DNA from: Perkinsus marinus ATCC 50983
Lineage: Eukaryota; Perkinsozoa; Perkinsida; Perkinsidae
Length of the DNA: 64,000 nucleotides
Direction of reading: 5' to 3'
NCBI RefSeq assembly: GCF_000006405.1
Contig: NW_003202153.1
Coordinates: 127,530 to 191,529 of the forward strand
Shown here: positions 1 to 12,457 of the stretch, piece after piece
Layout: every line of letters starts with the position of its first letter
Numbering within the stretch: the first letter of the stretch is position 1
Program-made: the position numbers and the translations under genes
The notes under the pieces: model-generated
Databases searched by the model: none
What the model was told of the DNA's origin: nothing
What the model saw: only the letters and a program-made list of their open reading frames with translations

Positions 1-86
1 TTCGTTTGAATGCTGATGAGACTGTGATTATTCTTATCATTCGGGAATATGGTTGAGTTTGGCTAGAATATAGTTGTTGTTTTCAG

Positions 87-443
87 ATCAAGAAAGCTAC
101 CAAGTCGCAGCTGCTAGAAATGTGTGTTATCACTGGTACTCTGGATCAGGCCATCCAAATTTCACAGGAAAACGCGGCTTCCCAAGCTCTTCATGGCGCC
201 CACTTGCGCATTGCTAGCAATACCCGTGGTGCGAACTCGGCTGCTATGGCAGATGGCAACTCCTCTCAAACTGTTGCTTCTACTGGTTCTAGTGCTGCCG
301 TCTCAACGAGTAGCTCTCTGGCTGAGTCTGGCGGCTTTGGTCTTGACGCTCTGACTTACCCTTTTTGGCTTCAGAAGCAGTCAAGTAAGAGTCTCGTTGA
401 AGCATTGGCTGACGATATTTTGAAGCCGCCGGAGAGTTTCTAA
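87..443 (+). CDS. 3' end of unrecognised tandem-family gene, copy 1 (partial)
   Basis: This is the last exon of a gene that begins before the window. An intron ends in TTTTCAG at 81-86 and the reading frame runs to TAA at 441-443. The exon opens with IKKATKSQLLEMCVITG, which aligns with the start of the second exon of the genes at 1048 (VKSATVKQLLKICEIAG) and 2936 (VRFATVPQLHQIAEDVG); the intron sits at the same place in all three. The rest is a Ser/Ala-rich tail. I do not recognise the family and see no signal peptide or membrane segment in this part. The shared exon start and order make tandem duplication likely. No function is proposed. Confidence 0.6.
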   Translation: MKKATKSQLLEMCVITGTLDQAIQISQENAASQALHGAHLRIASNTRGANSAAMADGNSSQTVASTGSSAAVSTSSSLAESGGFGLDALTYPFWLQKQSSKSLVEALADDILKPPESF

Positions 444-1047
444 TCCTCTAAGCTAGGAATGATGGATATCAGTGGCGAACTCCAGGGATTCGATTTCAGT
501 CAGAACTTCGGTGATTATTGAGTTGTATTCTCTCTCACTCTACTCTGTGGCTGAGGAGTCTTATGCAGATATGAGCTCGATTTCTATCGTCTCTCCAAGT
601 AGTAGATAGCTCCTCGTTGTTGTAACTGACAGCTTTGGTTGTCGCTCTATCGCTTTTGTCCTAGAGGTTGTAGTAGTTGTAATATTAGTAAACACACGAG
701 TCGTGGTTCAGCCTCAACATTGTACGTCTCTGACTTCTTTGCACTTGTGTGTATTCTGCCATCCCTATATTCAGTTGATTGTCGTTATCACTGTATCATC
801 ATTATGTTATCTTTTTTCGTCGTCTAGGACACGTATTCTCCGACCGTGGTGTTGTTGGTGCTAGCTCTTTTTACCATGGAAGTGTGCACGGAGGAACCGT
901 GACCAATAACTTCTTCTTTTTCTTCTGCTTCTGTGCACTCTGCAGCACTCAGCATCCCTGTCGACTTACCAACACTTTCCCATCAGTATCGCTGCGCTCA
1001 GTGTTTTTCCTAAGGATTCGTCTTCCTAATGATAGGCTTTAGATTCA
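444..1047. other. Intergenic stretch, no gene seen
   Basis: This is pyrimidine-rich sequence between copies 1 and 2 of the tandem family. Short open frames occur but none has codon or protein character. It probably holds the 3' UTR of copy 1 and the leader of copy 2. Confidence 0.5.
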
Positions 1048-2026
1048 ATGTCTGTGTTCACCCCACAGAGCATCGACTCGGCGCTTACCCGTGATTTGGA
1101 TGCACTGTTCGCTCCGCCGACTTTTCCCGTTGAGAGCGAGAGAATAGAATACGATACGAGCTCTCTCGGTCGCTCACATGGGAGACCAAGCCGAAGACCA
1201 CAAGTGAGTTTAGAGGCAGTCCAGAAACCAGTGCGCCTGGGCAATAGCGGTCGTCGTATGGTTCGATCGGCTATAGCAAAGGCTCTGGTCGCGAAGCCAG
1301 AGTTAAGGGACAAGTGTCGGAAAGTAGCCACGGTAAGCTGCTATGGTTTTCGCTGATTCACTAGGGTTACTGATGCGAGTTCAGGTTAAAAGTGCAACGG
1401 TCAAACAGCTGCTGAAAATTTGTGAAATTGCTGGTGTTAGGGATGTGGCTGAAGAGGCTCTCATAACAATGGACCCAACTATCGATGTAGCAGATCCGCA
1501 GTTGTGGGAGTCCTCCACTGAAGAAGAACTCGATAATAAGAAAACTCTCCCAGAGCGGGAGCCATCGTTAACGGTGAGAGTCAATTCTCATAGGATAATC
1601 GATTTGATGGTCCCCTTTCAGACTCCTCGGAACGGATTTTCCGATTCGTGGTTCGTGAGGAGTAGTTCTGGTGAAGGCTTGAGGAATCAAAGAACTAAAA
1701 GCATGCCAACGACGCGATCCTTGCCAGCGGCGATGTCCTCGGGAAACTCCACTTCTGCTGAGAGAACTTCATCAGTGACGGAGTTGAGTATATTCGACAA
1801 TCCTGTCCTGCACTTCAAGCTGAAACCATTATTGGTCTCTTCAGTGGAGAGCTCCAGTAGCAGTTCTACGAAAGCCACATCTCCCTCTACCTCCTCGGGT
1901 TGGTTCTCTTCACCAGTGGCTCGTGACGTGTCGGAGCCGGAAGGATTCTATGGTCTCCAATTTGGTGACGATTCTGCACCAACTGCGTCTTCAGTCAGTG
2001 CTAGTTTAGTGCTCCATAACTATTAG
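1048..2026 (+). CDS. Unrecognised tandem-family protein, copy 2
   Basis: Two exons: 1048-1332 and 1385-2026, joined in phase 0 across a 52-bp intron (GTAAGC to TTCAG). The first exon holds an N-terminal block with the motif PPTFP and a basic block (LGNSGRRMVRSAIAKALVAK) shared with copy 3 (LGNNGRDVLRREITKRLRAF). The second exon opens with the ATxxQLL block shared by copies 1 and 3, then becomes Ser-rich and acidic to the stop. No membrane segment or signal peptide is visible. The two conserved blocks could form a small helical module, but no known domain is recognised. The start ATG is the first in the exon and matches the N-terminal layout of copy 3. Confidence 0.6.
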
Positions 2027-2935
2027 AGCACAACATTGTCCATCTTTGTTGGTCGTTTGGAGAGAATGCGAAAAGATGGGAGTATATTTTTGGCTACCTT
2101 GTCAAACAGGGTATATTACGCATTTATTTCTTTCACTACACAAAAACATAAAAAATATGGCTGAAGACTTGAGTAGCGCAATGTCGACTACTCCTTTTTT
2201 TCAAGCCTTCGAGTGGAAATGTTCGTCCATCCGTCATCTACCCTAATCCTTGAGCTCCCGGTCAACGGCGTAACGGGATATGGGCCAGCAAGTATTTCTG
2301 CCCTATTACCTAGTTTTGCCTTATTTTCTGGCTCATCGATGGAGTTCGTAGACTTGCTTATCATATCATAAACTACGAACTACTGTGTATCATTGTTACC
2401 TTCACTCTTCACAGTTCTCGGCTTCATCAAAGAGAGTGAACAACGAGCCCGGAAATAGGGATTTTTGCTGTCCGTTTTAACAGCGATGGCAGTGTCTCGT
2501 TCATTGGTACTTATCGTCTTTTTTTGGTATCATCACCGTGGTGGTGTCACTAAGATCGTTACAGTTCCATGGCATCCTTTTCTCTATTTGGACCCATATT
2601 AAGGTGATTCTCAGAGATTACGCTTCGAGTTGGCGTGGAAGCGGCTGATGTGGCTTCAGTTTGAACTCGGTCGATGACATATCTCAGAAATTTCTGCTGT
2701 AGTTTGGGCGAAATTCCGGTATTGTGATTAGCTTAGTGTTTTTCATCGATATTTAGATATTGTTCTAGTCGCTTGTCGCATTGTTTGTGCCTGAAGATCC
2801 ACTTCAATGAGGCAGTTCAACCAAAGTTGTCGCTAGGGCATTTGCCTCGTCGCCACACTTGTGTAGTTCGACAGTGGTGTCGGTGTTTTCTGACTCTGGC
2901 TATTAGCCTGTGACGAAATTTTTGCTTTACTATTT
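2027..2935. other. Long intergenic stretch, no gene seen
   Basis: About 900 bp of T-rich sequence between family copies 2 and 3. I see no long open frame, no tRNA and no clear repeat. It is unusually long for this gene-dense block, so an undetected small-exon gene or non-coding RNA cannot be excluded. Confidence 0.4.
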
Positions 2936-3830
2936 ATGGACTTCGCTACTGGCCCAACATTTCCTCTCGAGAACCCGGCTAACGTTGAGCAGTTGAGGAG
3001 GCCAGTACCGCGAGCTCAGACGAGGAGCTTGGGCAACAATGGTCGAGATGTTTTGAGAAGGGAGATAACGAAGAGGCTGAGAGCATTCCCACATCTGCGG
3101 GTCGTGGCAAATCGAACAGCACCAGTATGTCCTTGTTGTTGTGATTGTTACATGTGAGCCGATGTAGGTACGTTTCGCGACAGTACCACAATTGCATCAA
3201 ATCGCGGAGGATGTTGGCATAGGGGAGATAGCGGCAGCAATTTCAGAGGCTGACCAGGCGCATCGGAGATGGAGGAAACAGGTCAGGACAGAAATGGGAC
3301 GTCGGAAATCGACAGGTGGCCGATCTGATGTGAATGTGAAGGAAGCAATAACTGATAAAGTGGAAGCGCTCCGTTGGTCTTTTATGGGCAACAGCAGCGC
3401 TGAGGAGTATTTGAGGGCGATGCAGAGAAGCACGAGTGAAACATATGATGCGGCCGCCTCGAGCTCTCATATAAATGATTTCATCAATTTGGACATGCAT
3501 TTGCCAAGTTCAGCAGCGGTGCCATCGTCTATTGGGGCGCCCTTCCACAGTAACATCAACTCGTTTGAGGCATCTACCTTTGACGCAAGTGCTGCAAGAG
3601 TGTCTCCTACTCCTCCTCTGTGCTGGGATAATGCTGGTGTTACTACCGCTCCGGCGACTGAGATCAATCGTATGCATGAGTTGCTAGCTCTCCAAGGGAA
3701 GAATCATGAGCAGCCCTTTACTGAGCATGGTCAAGACTACACTTATCGCGAGTATCTAGAGATGAGGCACCTACCCGCTTCGCCACCAGCGTCCATATTG
3801 TGGGATATCAATAGTGGTCCTCAACACTGA
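2936..3830 (+). CDS. Unrecognised tandem-family protein, copy 3
   Basis: Two exons: 2936-3124 and 3168-3830, joined in phase 0 across a 43-bp intron. The first exon starts MDFATGPTFP and carries the basic LGNNGRDVLRREITKRL block; the second begins VRFATVPQLHQIAEDVG, at the same intron position as in copy 2. A basic stretch (RRWRKQVRTEMGRRK) follows, then a Ser/Thr/Pro-rich, probably disordered tail. The family is not recognised. The basic blocks would suit nucleic-acid or membrane-surface binding, but that is only a guess from composition. Confidence 0.6.
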
Positions 3831-4372
3831 TACAGTGATCGGACTGGTCTTATTCCAAATGAGCCCAGTTATTGTTTACAAGTAAGTTATCTGTACTTCA
3901 ACAAGTTCTGCTTTTCGTATCGTCACGCTTCTTATACATTTTTGCTGTTGGGGATCATCAGTGATGTTGTCCAGTAGGCGAATACGTTTTCTTCACAAAC
4001 GACTCATTTTCCCGTCGGTTGTGATTCTAGATCGGTCGCTCTAGTGAGGAAAGCTCTTTCTCATTGGGATGCTGCTACTACTAGTGTCGCATTCTGTCGA
4101 GCAGCCTGTGCTGTACGCCTGTAGATTTGGAGCTAACCTTGCCGTTAGCACTATAATTTTACCGAGACTCTCGTATGAATACTATGGCAGCCTTTGAATG
4201 ACTCTAACTGATGAACTCTGGTTAGGCTGCCTTTTGACTTTTCGATCCTTTTGCCGAAGTATGTATGTCGAGTTCGAGAGAGGCACGGCATTCCCACATT
4301 CACTGTATGGTGATTCACCTTCCTTGCTCGGTGGTGATAGGAAGTTGTCAATGGCAGCAGTTTGTTGGTTTT

Positions 4373-5005
4373 ATGTCCCTTGTTACTGCCGTTTCCTCGT
4401 CCGATATAGCCACAGAATCGACCTTTGAGAGTATATTCCCCGTGTTGAGCTCAGAAGCAGAGGAGCTCATAGCGAGGATACCGTCAACTTCCTCACCGAG
4501 TCATCTGGTGCTGAGGCGTCGAGAGCTCGCCGTGAATTCTCATGAGTACTCGGCGACGACGATGAGACTCCTCGTCAAAGCGCAAGGGGAAGTTTATCCC
4601 AGGGAGGTTAGAGAGGTGAGGGGGGCTACGACAGCGTGATGTGACCGATGTGTGGTATGTCGATAATTGGACGTTTTTCTCTATTTAGAAGGTGCCGTAT
4701 TTTGGCGGACTCCAAGCCGTGCGGAAGGAGATAAGTTATGCTCCACCCGAGCCGCCAGCACTTGATACATGCCGATTGTCGTTGCCTATCCCTTCGGTAG
4801 ATAGGCCTCATCTAGTCACGGCTGTTGTGGCCACTGGCGTTCACAAAATGTGCGCCGGTGAGACTCGGCCGGTGGTCTGTGCAGGGTAGGAACGTTGCTA
4901 CTGTGAGCTAAGACAGCAGTTACTTGTTGTTCGTTCAGATCGCAACTGGACCCTGGTTCGCCGGATGGTTTCGACGTGACTATGATACCGCAACCTGTGA
5001 GCTGA
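4373..5005 (+). CDS. Probable tandem-family protein, copy 4 (divergent)
   Basis: Read as three exons: 4373 to about 4615, about 4690 to 4888, and 4939 to 5005 (TGA). The first exon has FESIFPVLSSEAEELIARIP and then a basic block of the same length and position as the LGN block of copies 2 and 3. An intron follows, and the next exon begins KVPYFGGLQAVRKEI, where the other copies have the ATxxQL block. Similarity is weak by eye, but gene order, size and exon layout match. The short last exon gives SQLDPGSPDGFDVTM before the stop. Function unknown. Confidence 0.45.
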
Positions 5006-5260
5006 AAGTTTATGATGACTGTTGTGTATCGGCCGAGGAAAAGGATGAGGACAAGTTTCACCACCAAGCAGTTCTCCATCTACTTCAACTTCTTTTTGTA
5101 CCATCGTTGCTTCCGAGACAATTCTGAAACTCCGCTTAGTCTCGTGTGAATGTCCGATGAGTTGCTGCTTTATTATCGCCCTTGATTGCACTATGAGGCA
5201 CAGACCGTCGCAGTGGAGGGGCTTTTGTGGCAGAGGCGACTAACTCCTCACTGTTGTGTT

Positions 5261-7631
5261 ATGTCAGTGTTTACACTGGGGGAGCTGGGGGTGACAGCCT
5301 TGGGTGACTCAGCATTAGAATAGCAAATATGCGAAAGAGACTGCGGAACTGAAACCATTGGGAGTGCTATTTCGAGAGAACAGCGGAAGGGCTCAGCTTT
5401 CAGTTGGCATTCTGCTTCTAGACTCGTCTTGCTCAGTTCCGAGCACTTGGCAGTTCCTGGATTGGACATTATCAGGCTCCCCCTGTGGGAATCTCTGGGT
5501 TGTAGTTGATATGGTCAATGGTGTTTTCCCTACAATGCGAGCCTCAAGACTGTGTAAGGGACTATACGTTGGGTCTTAGCAGCTTAGCATTGAGCTTGTG
5601 CTGTCTTGCGGCTCTGAGGCAGTTGCTTTTCAAGAGCCCGCTCAAGCCAGAAGCTGCTGGTATTATCATAATAATATTGGTAGGCTGCATGTGCTTACGG
5701 CCTCACCCGTGGTGTGTTGGAGGAATATATGTTCGCTTTTCTCAGCTGAGCTCAGGAGTTTTCTTAGTAATCATAGGGGTTTGTTTACGGCTTAGGGTAG
5801 AAGTGTTCGAAAACCAACTTGATTTCCCGAAATTCCCTCAGAATTTTCATATTGACTTTGTGCATATTTTCCCGCACTGGCTCCTCACTGGGCTATTCCA
5901 TATTGAGCTGAACTCCGGGTTCCTGGTGAACTGTCGTGTCTCAGTCCCTCATCCAGTGTTTACTCGGTTTCATCTACTACGGCTTCTCGGAGTCTATAGG
6001 CCTCGAGCTGTTCATACGGGCAGTGAAGATATTGCAGACACTCCTTATATGCTGGCTGCTCTTGGCTGGTCAACGCCAACTCGATCCACTAGTGCATAAT
6101 TCCGTGTAAGTATGAGCGCCCCTTCCCTCTACTGCTTATGCTTTCTACGCCTTATGACAGCTCACACGCTGACAGATCCCTCGACATCGCACGCGTACTT
6201 TTAGGTGTCTTCATAGATCCTTCCTATGCCTTGCGATAGGTGTCGTTGTTGTCTATGTATTTGCGGCTTTTGTGATGAAACCCAGCAAGAACGTGTGCCG
6301 AGGTAGCATTCTGGAGTAGGGGCCTGTACATTTCATACCACTCCTCAGATTCATCGTGGCTGATCATGTCAATCTTGTGGCTTATCGTGGCCTCTTCATT
6401 AGTGATACTCTCTTGTGAGCCGTCCCTCCCCCCTCGCCTGTGGTGATTGATGGACTTCAGTTAAGATGTACCGAGAGAGTCAACAGCAGTCATTGTCTCG
6501 GCGAGAGTCTCGCAGTGCCCTTGTAGGGGACGTCGTTGGAAAGTACTGAGAACAGCTGATATGTGCCTCGAGTTGAAATCGTCTTAGGCGCTCGCTGCGA
6601 GCAGTTCGGTCGCATACGTTGTCAATAGACTCGGACATATCACCATCACCGGTCGTAACGGACGCTGGGATGGTCGAGGCAGAGACGATGGAACGAACGC
6701 GGCGGAACCTAGTGGTAATGCCGCAGGGTGGATAGGACGGCGTTTGTTGACAATTACTGCATGGCATAGTGTGGGAGAATATGCACATGGTCAACTACAT
6801 GTGACGGTTACAAAACGTTTTTTGGGGAAATTCTTGTTGGCCGCTGAACGCTTATCCAACTCTAATTCGTATATAAATTCCTACTATTAGTGAGGAAACT
6901 CCTGAACTAAGCTGAGGAGAGCGAACATATACTTCTATTGTGGCATGGCTTCATAATAGTTCTTCGCAACAGAACAGTAGACGGTGACCTCCCCGAGCTT
7001 AGTGAGTGAATTTCTCAGCAGGTACTGGTGGGACTGGAGGCTCTGGCTGCTCTTATCACGGTAGCATGGGACATAGTTTTGATGATTATGGCACGGAATG
7101 AAGAAGGAGGCGAGGGAACGGCGGTGAACTTGAGTTGTGAGCATTTCCTGGCGCACACTCCTTGGGCGGAGACTGCTGTGTAAGTCCCCTCTCTAAGAAG
7201 GCTCAGGAGTTGTTGTCTTTGCGTTTCTGACCATGGTCTTGCTGAGGGATGCTACTGACCTCTCAGTCGGCTCTACCATCTAGAGCTGTAGTGTGTATCT
7301 CCTATGGCTAGGTTCATCCTCACTCGTGGCTTCAGCCTCCTGGCACCGCAACTAGCAGTTCTCTACGTCTTCTACTGGGTGGACCGTCGCCTCCATGCGA
7401 GTTTCCGGTGGGGAAGGTCTCTTCACCATATGCTCCTCAGCGACCCGTGTGTTCAGGTATAACTGGGATATCGACTTGTCCATGGGAGATACTGTGCGCC
7501 TGCCACCGCCGCCGACACCCTTTGCTGCGGGTACGGCGGGCGAGCCATCTTTTGGGTTTGCTGAGACAGCAGCTGAGTCTCCTTACTGGTCCGAAGGTCA
7601 GAAAGAGAGTCGGCCTGAGCCGGTCGAATAG
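5261..7631 (+). CDS. Unrecognised multi-pass membrane protein (multi-exon, borders uncertain)
   Basis: Several hydrophobic exon candidates lie in order on the + strand. One at about 5508-5659 is rich in Leu and Cys (SSLALSLCCLAALRQLL). One at about 5950-6104 reads LFIRAVKILQTLLICWLLLAG. Others are at about 6177-6238, 6350-6420 and 7310-7400 (LLAPQLAVLYVFYWVDRRL). The last exon (7458-7631) is hydrophilic, starts YNWDIDLSMGDTVRLPPPP and ends at TAG. Typical GT and AG signals flank them. The family is not recognised. An intron near 5660-5940 carries a dispersed repeat seen elsewhere in the window. The start at 5261 is a guess; the last exon is the best supported part. Confidence 0.35.
5716..5880 (-). 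repeat. Dispersed repeat family R1, copy A (intronic)
   Basis: The first half (5716-5776), read on the - strand, resembles segments at 6885-6943, 25340-25400, 57470-57519 and 63541-63600. The shared core is about ATTAGTGAGGAAACTCC, then CTCAGCTGA, then GCGAACATATATTCC. The second half (5809-5880) resembles 57538-57640, with shared stretches GTAGAAGTGTTC and TGTGCATATTYTCCC. Confidence 0.6.
6885..6943 (+). repeat. Dispersed repeat R1, copy B
   Basis: TTAGTGAGGAAACTCCTGAA followed by GCTGAGGAGAGCGAACATAT matches the R1 core seen at four other places in the window, here in + orientation. Confidence 0.6.
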
Positions 7632-7983
7632 TGATCATATCGTCAACTGACAATATTGTAGATTGTGTAAACGTTTGCTGGTCTTGTGAGATAATAACAC
7701 TGTTATACCGTTGTTGTGAGCTGTACATTTCTCAAGGAATCTGTATGCTTGATTGTCAATTGCTAAGGGCTTAACAGGGTCTTTGCTCGACTGTAGCTTT
7801 TTATGGCTAGGGTCGGGCCGCATTCCGCTTCCGAGAGCAAAAAAGTGACTTGTGATGAAGGTGATATTGTGAATCCTTTGAAGCCTCTAAAAAATCAGCA
7901 GGACTGATATGCAGTAGTAACATCTGTACAGGTGCTCTCTGTCACTTGCAGTAGTACTAGCACCAGGGAGTAGGTTAAAGACC

Positions 7984-8637
7984 ATGAGCAGCCCTCTGGT
8001 GGGTGTTGGTTTCTTTCTAGAGGCGCGAGATCTTCCGACTAGAAGTTGTCGAGCGTCAGCGGACGGTGCTGTCCAATTCGACAAGCAAGGTCTCATAGCT
8101 GGGCTGAACCAGCAAGGTAGAACCAGATATCGATTCAACTTTCTATAGGCCATAGTCGCTGCGGGAAATGGAAATGCTGCTGCTTACATCATATCAAAGC
8201 TTTTCTTTTCGGTGTTCACAGGCACAGTTAGACTAGTCCGTGTTGAGTAGTAGTATTTTGGATCTCTGCAGAGCGGCTACAGTAGAGCTTCGAAAAAGCC
8301 CACCAAGGTTATCAAGTACCCACGGCAAGGTCCAGAGTCATCGTAGCTGATCGTGAGTTCGCGCGTCTTCTTACTGAGCTCTTGAGAGGTAGATGCTTTG
8401 TCTGCTCTTGGAACGGAGATGAGCATCGATTTGATTGCTCGGAAGCGGCAAGGCGTCGTGACCCGAGGCGAATACAGCTCCAGGGTTCCGCTGTTGCCCT
8501 CGTGTGTGCTTAGGCACACTTCAGTGCTTATTACAGCTCAGATCTGGGCAGTAGTGAATCAGCTCGGCTTCTTAGAATCGACTATGTTGCTTGTTGGTCA
8601 ACGATCGTTCCTCATGTATTTTCAAGTGCTCGATTGA
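7984..8637 (+). CDS. Hypothetical small protein (multi-exon, uncertain)
   Basis: A possible + strand gene: ATG at 7984 opens MSSPLVGVGFFLEARDLPTR and runs to about 8115. A second exon near 8271-8337 reads SGYSRASKKPTKVIKYPRQG. A third, from about 8390, reads VDALSALGTEMSIDLIARKR and may run to the stop at 8637. Plausible GT/AG signals flank each piece, and the direction agrees with the neighbours. No domain is recognised. The - strand also has open frames here, so the coding strand is not certain. Confidence 0.33.
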
Positions 8638-8731
8638 AACATGATAGCGCCACCTCACCCTGGTTGTGTTGATCTGCCTTGGAAACTGTGAATCGCTGTG
8701 GTCGACTGTTCCCTTCGTCCACATTCCCACG

Positions 8732-11700
8732 ATGAGTAGGAGACGGCTAAGCGCAGGAGTGGCAGCTGATCTGGCGGCGGCTCGAGAGCAGAACGCTTCC
8801 GAAGGGGTAACTTGCAGTCCATCTGACTCCTGGATGGGAGGTCATTGTTTACCGTTACTTAGGTGCCACGACCTGATAGGCCGAAGCTGAGGGGGAGCAC
8901 GGCACCGAGCCCCATGAGGCCGAGACAGGGCGTGGTCCTCTCCAAGCAGGTTCGTATAGTTCCATTTACTCTCATTGATGGAGTTCGTAGTCAAGCGCAC
9001 TGCGTTGGATTAAGCTTCGTCGGTCCTGAATGGTGGTGACATTTCTTGAGGGGCATCGTGTGACATGGTGAATTGGTGGAGGCCCTCATTCTAACAACAG
9101 GCACGAGAACCTACAGTATCTCCTAAGCGGCGCCGAGTGGACAGTCCCAACAGGCGGATCTTGACACGGGCACACACTGGTGAGGAGGGAGCACTCCCTA
9201 CATGAACTTTTATGACTCGCTAGGTCCAGTGTTCCAGAAAGAGCAATTCCGGCAGCCACTAGCGCGCGTCAATACTGTGGCAGGTGGCCGGTGAGTGCAT
9301 CTATTCGATTAGACGTGATCACTCGAAGCCTCGTGTCAGGGTGTCGGTCGCACAGCCGAGCCTGCGGCATGGGATAAAGGATATCTCTATCAAGAATGTA
9401 ACTCAAGCCCCTTTGGTGAGGTTCTGTAGTTCTCCAGCATTTGAATGGTGTTGGATCAGAAGCCTATTGAGGAGCAGGAGAATGTACCGCCAGATGGAAA
9501 TCGACTATCCGTGGGATCGCTGGACTCGGTGTGCTTATCAGATGGGCAGGAGGGTACCCAGGGTGCTGTTCCCGTCACTGAACGAGTCGGTGTTTCCTCA
9601 GTGGTCGATCTTGGTGACGGTGCTGTGAGAGATTCCTTCTTGTCCCAGGAGGAGCAGTTCTATGAAGACTATCAGGATGTGCGTCAGGCGATCATCACTG
9701 TTTGTATGTGTCTGTGGTCAGTCGCCATCACCCATTCTGCAACAGCAGCAGATGTCACCAGAGGCGTTCTCGTATCGGCCGCATTCACAACAAGGGGTCT
9801 ATCAAGACCGAGTGAGTTGAGCGTAGCGGCGTGGACCACTTGACAGTTTGCGTCGTCAGGGGTCCTCAGCGAGGAGCATGGCCCCTACGGTCGACCTTGC
9901 CAACAGTGAGCCTGAGCCTAGCGCTTGGGAGTATGTCAGCTATACTCTGTGGCCATGATGGTACTCTGATACAGGTACAGCTTTGCAGCTCCCGGTGACC
10001 AAAGCGTTGCTGCGACTATCTACAGCCCGAGGACGAGTGCGTTGAAGGAGTGCTTGTGGCCATTGATCTCTCTATACAGGTGTAGCGGGAGATGACGAGC
10101 TTGCCCAAACACAGTGGCAGGCTTCTCAACGCCTGCCAAGTTCGCAGGTCTTTATCAGTGGCAGTCTTTAAGTCGACATATGCTGTGTTCCATCCAGGTT
10201 CCTCCTGCAGGGCAACATCACACATCACCAGAGTTCGGCTTCCGGCCGTATGGGAAGACCGGACCTGTTCAAAACTACCGTCCGTCAGCACAAGTAGTCG
10301 CAACGTGCTTGGCTTGGTGACTGCCTCTACTATCAGGGACACGCAACTGGTGCTGGTTGCAGCGCTGTATCGTGGGAGACGAGACCGATTAGTGGTGACT
10401 CGTGAGTGCTAACGATGGGTATTCGGGTTGGCCATCATCACCTCTGCAGGGTCAGCTATGCTCCGTTCAATGGCCAGACTCAAGCCCAATCGGAGGTGGG
10501 CGAGCCGGACAGGGGTGAGGTCTTGGAGGGGGAGATGGGGCTCTGGTCGGTCGCCGCTTACAGGTATACACGAATTGGAAGGGTACAGGTCGGACACATC
10601 ACAACGAGCACAGCCGCGGCAGCAGCAGCAGCAGCAGAAGCCTTTCACTCTGACTCAGGTTCAAATGGTAGACCTCGAGGAGTCCTTACCGTTCCTCGGG
10701 GAAATCACGGTCGTTCTCAGGGTGGAGATACTCCGAGGTCCGAAGCATCGTGCTCCAGTTATTACGCTAATCTCTTGGATGCGGTGAGTTGGACCGACGG
10801 ACTAGCGGGTTAGACCAGGCGTATTGTACACGGTACGCTCGAAGCACTGGGCGCTATCATCGAGTCGTAGACTGAGGCGCACAATCTACTTAGACGATTT
10901 GGTCTGTAGAGCGGACCATACGGGTGATTTCTGGACTGAAATCCCCAGGCGAGGTTCATAGTTCTGCAGCAGTATAGAGAGGACTGCCATGGCTATGGGA
11001 TAGGAATGTTCGTGCAGATGATCATGAAGAGTGATCCCGCCGACATAACGAGCTCGTTTGTATTAGGCCGCCACACAGGCTGCACAGCAACAAGCCCGAC
11101 CCGAGGCAACGACCGTGCCGTCTCATGCTGCGTTGGAAAGGGCTACAGCGCCTCTGGCGAGCCTCGCCTCGCAGGCCTACCAGCAGCGTCCACTCGACAC
11201 AGGCCAGGCGAGCTACGTAATGGGCGCCGGGTCGGGACCATCGGGCTGGGGGCCGCCACAGATCGGGCCCGGTACAGGAGAGGAGTTGCACACAAGTGAG
11301 TCTCACTAGCAGGTGTCATCTTCTTTGTTGGGATGTATTTTTGTAGTGGCTACGGACAGGATCCCGGGACGCGATAGGCTGGCGGACATTCCACTGAGTA
11401 AGGAAATTGTTGGGACTGCAGAAATAGCGGAGGTGAGTATTAACTGGTGTGGGGGTTGAACCGGAATGTTCAGAAACTTGGTGAGATCATCGGCAAGCAT
11501 CTCCCAGGGGACGCCTACGACTATCATATCTATGTCGAGGCCTTCAACAAGTGAGCTCAGACTGCTTTCATGATGGACTTGCCTAACCGGTTGTCAGGGT
11601 TATCGAGAGTGTTAGAAGGGAGTATTTAACAAGGGCCAATCGAGTGAATCTGTCAGCGAGCCGTCAGGCATTGCTAGCCTTCGCAGACAACACGGTGGGC

Positions 11701-12457
11701 TCAGCCTCCTTTGGGTAGTAATGCGAGTGATGGCATGCAGATGGTCGCTTGGAGGGAGGGGAGCATTCTGGATATCTTCACCAAGTGTAAATTGCTGCGA
11801 AGACAGGCGCGGATGGAGCTCAACTTTCGGGGCCTGGTCCGACCGAGTCAGGACACTGTTAGTAACGTCCTGAGTAGAGTAGAGGCCCTTAGGGCCGTCG
11901 TAGAGGGGAAGCGGGCCTTGTTGGTGAGAGGTGGGATTCAGTCAGGGACATTGAGCGTTTCCTGTATAGGAGAAGCTACGTCGGGAGAAGGCCTCCAGTG
12001 CAGATCAAGTATGCAGTACAGGGGACATAATCGAGCGAGAGGTGAGGAGGCTATCACGATAGCTCCGTGGATTGTCCCAATGTCAAGATTGAATCGTTCA
12101 AGATGGCCTCGGCAAATGAGGAGGAGGAGGAGGCCCCGTTGGAACCGTCATACGACTTGCTGTTCGAGCTGGGCAATAGATGGATCAGGATGGTGAGGAG
12201 GGTCACTCGCTTGCTTGTTGTTACTCGACGGCCATTCATAGGAGTTCATAACGGAGGAGGAGAGGACGAGGGGCGAATGGGAGGACCCTGACGATGATTT
12301 TGAGAGCTTTAACGTGCCGACTGCTGAGACCCCTGACCTGAATGAAGTCAGGAGTGACGAGGCAACTCCGAGACAATCACGTCGGGTGCGAGAGAGTGTC
12401 GGCAGCGTGGCCTCCATGATGGCCATGGAATGTGGCTTGAGCGAATTTGCCAGCTGA
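8732..12457 (+). CDS. Large unrecognised basic/Gln-Pro-rich protein, probably nuclear
   Basis: About 15 short exons can be followed, with introns of 45-150 bp. The start is MSRRRLSAGVAADLAAAREQ at 8732. Early exons are basic and Pro/Ser-rich and include SPKRRRVDSP, which looks like a nuclear localisation signal. Middle exons are acidic (from about 9450), then Tyr/Gln/Pro-rich with a polyQ run near 10620-10640 and an Ala/Gln-rich exon at 11066-11296. The C-terminal part (11352-12457) is better ordered: exons at 11352, 11470, 11597, 11703 and 11973 give helical, charged sequence, and the last exon is acidic (EEEERTRGEWEDPDDD) and ends CGLSEFAS. I recognise no domain. A nuclear scaffold or RNA/DNA-associated role would fit the composition, but that is inference. 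Confidence 0.5.

Noticed and set aside
1120-1135. TTCGCTCCGC in the tandem-family gene as a copy of the intron motif
   Set aside because: It is in coding sequence (LFAPPTFP) and only 10 bases match; likely chance.
7453-8519. Possible - strand gene made of several open frames
   Set aside because: The + strand reading fits the direction of neighbouring genes and offers equally good exons; not called on the - strand.
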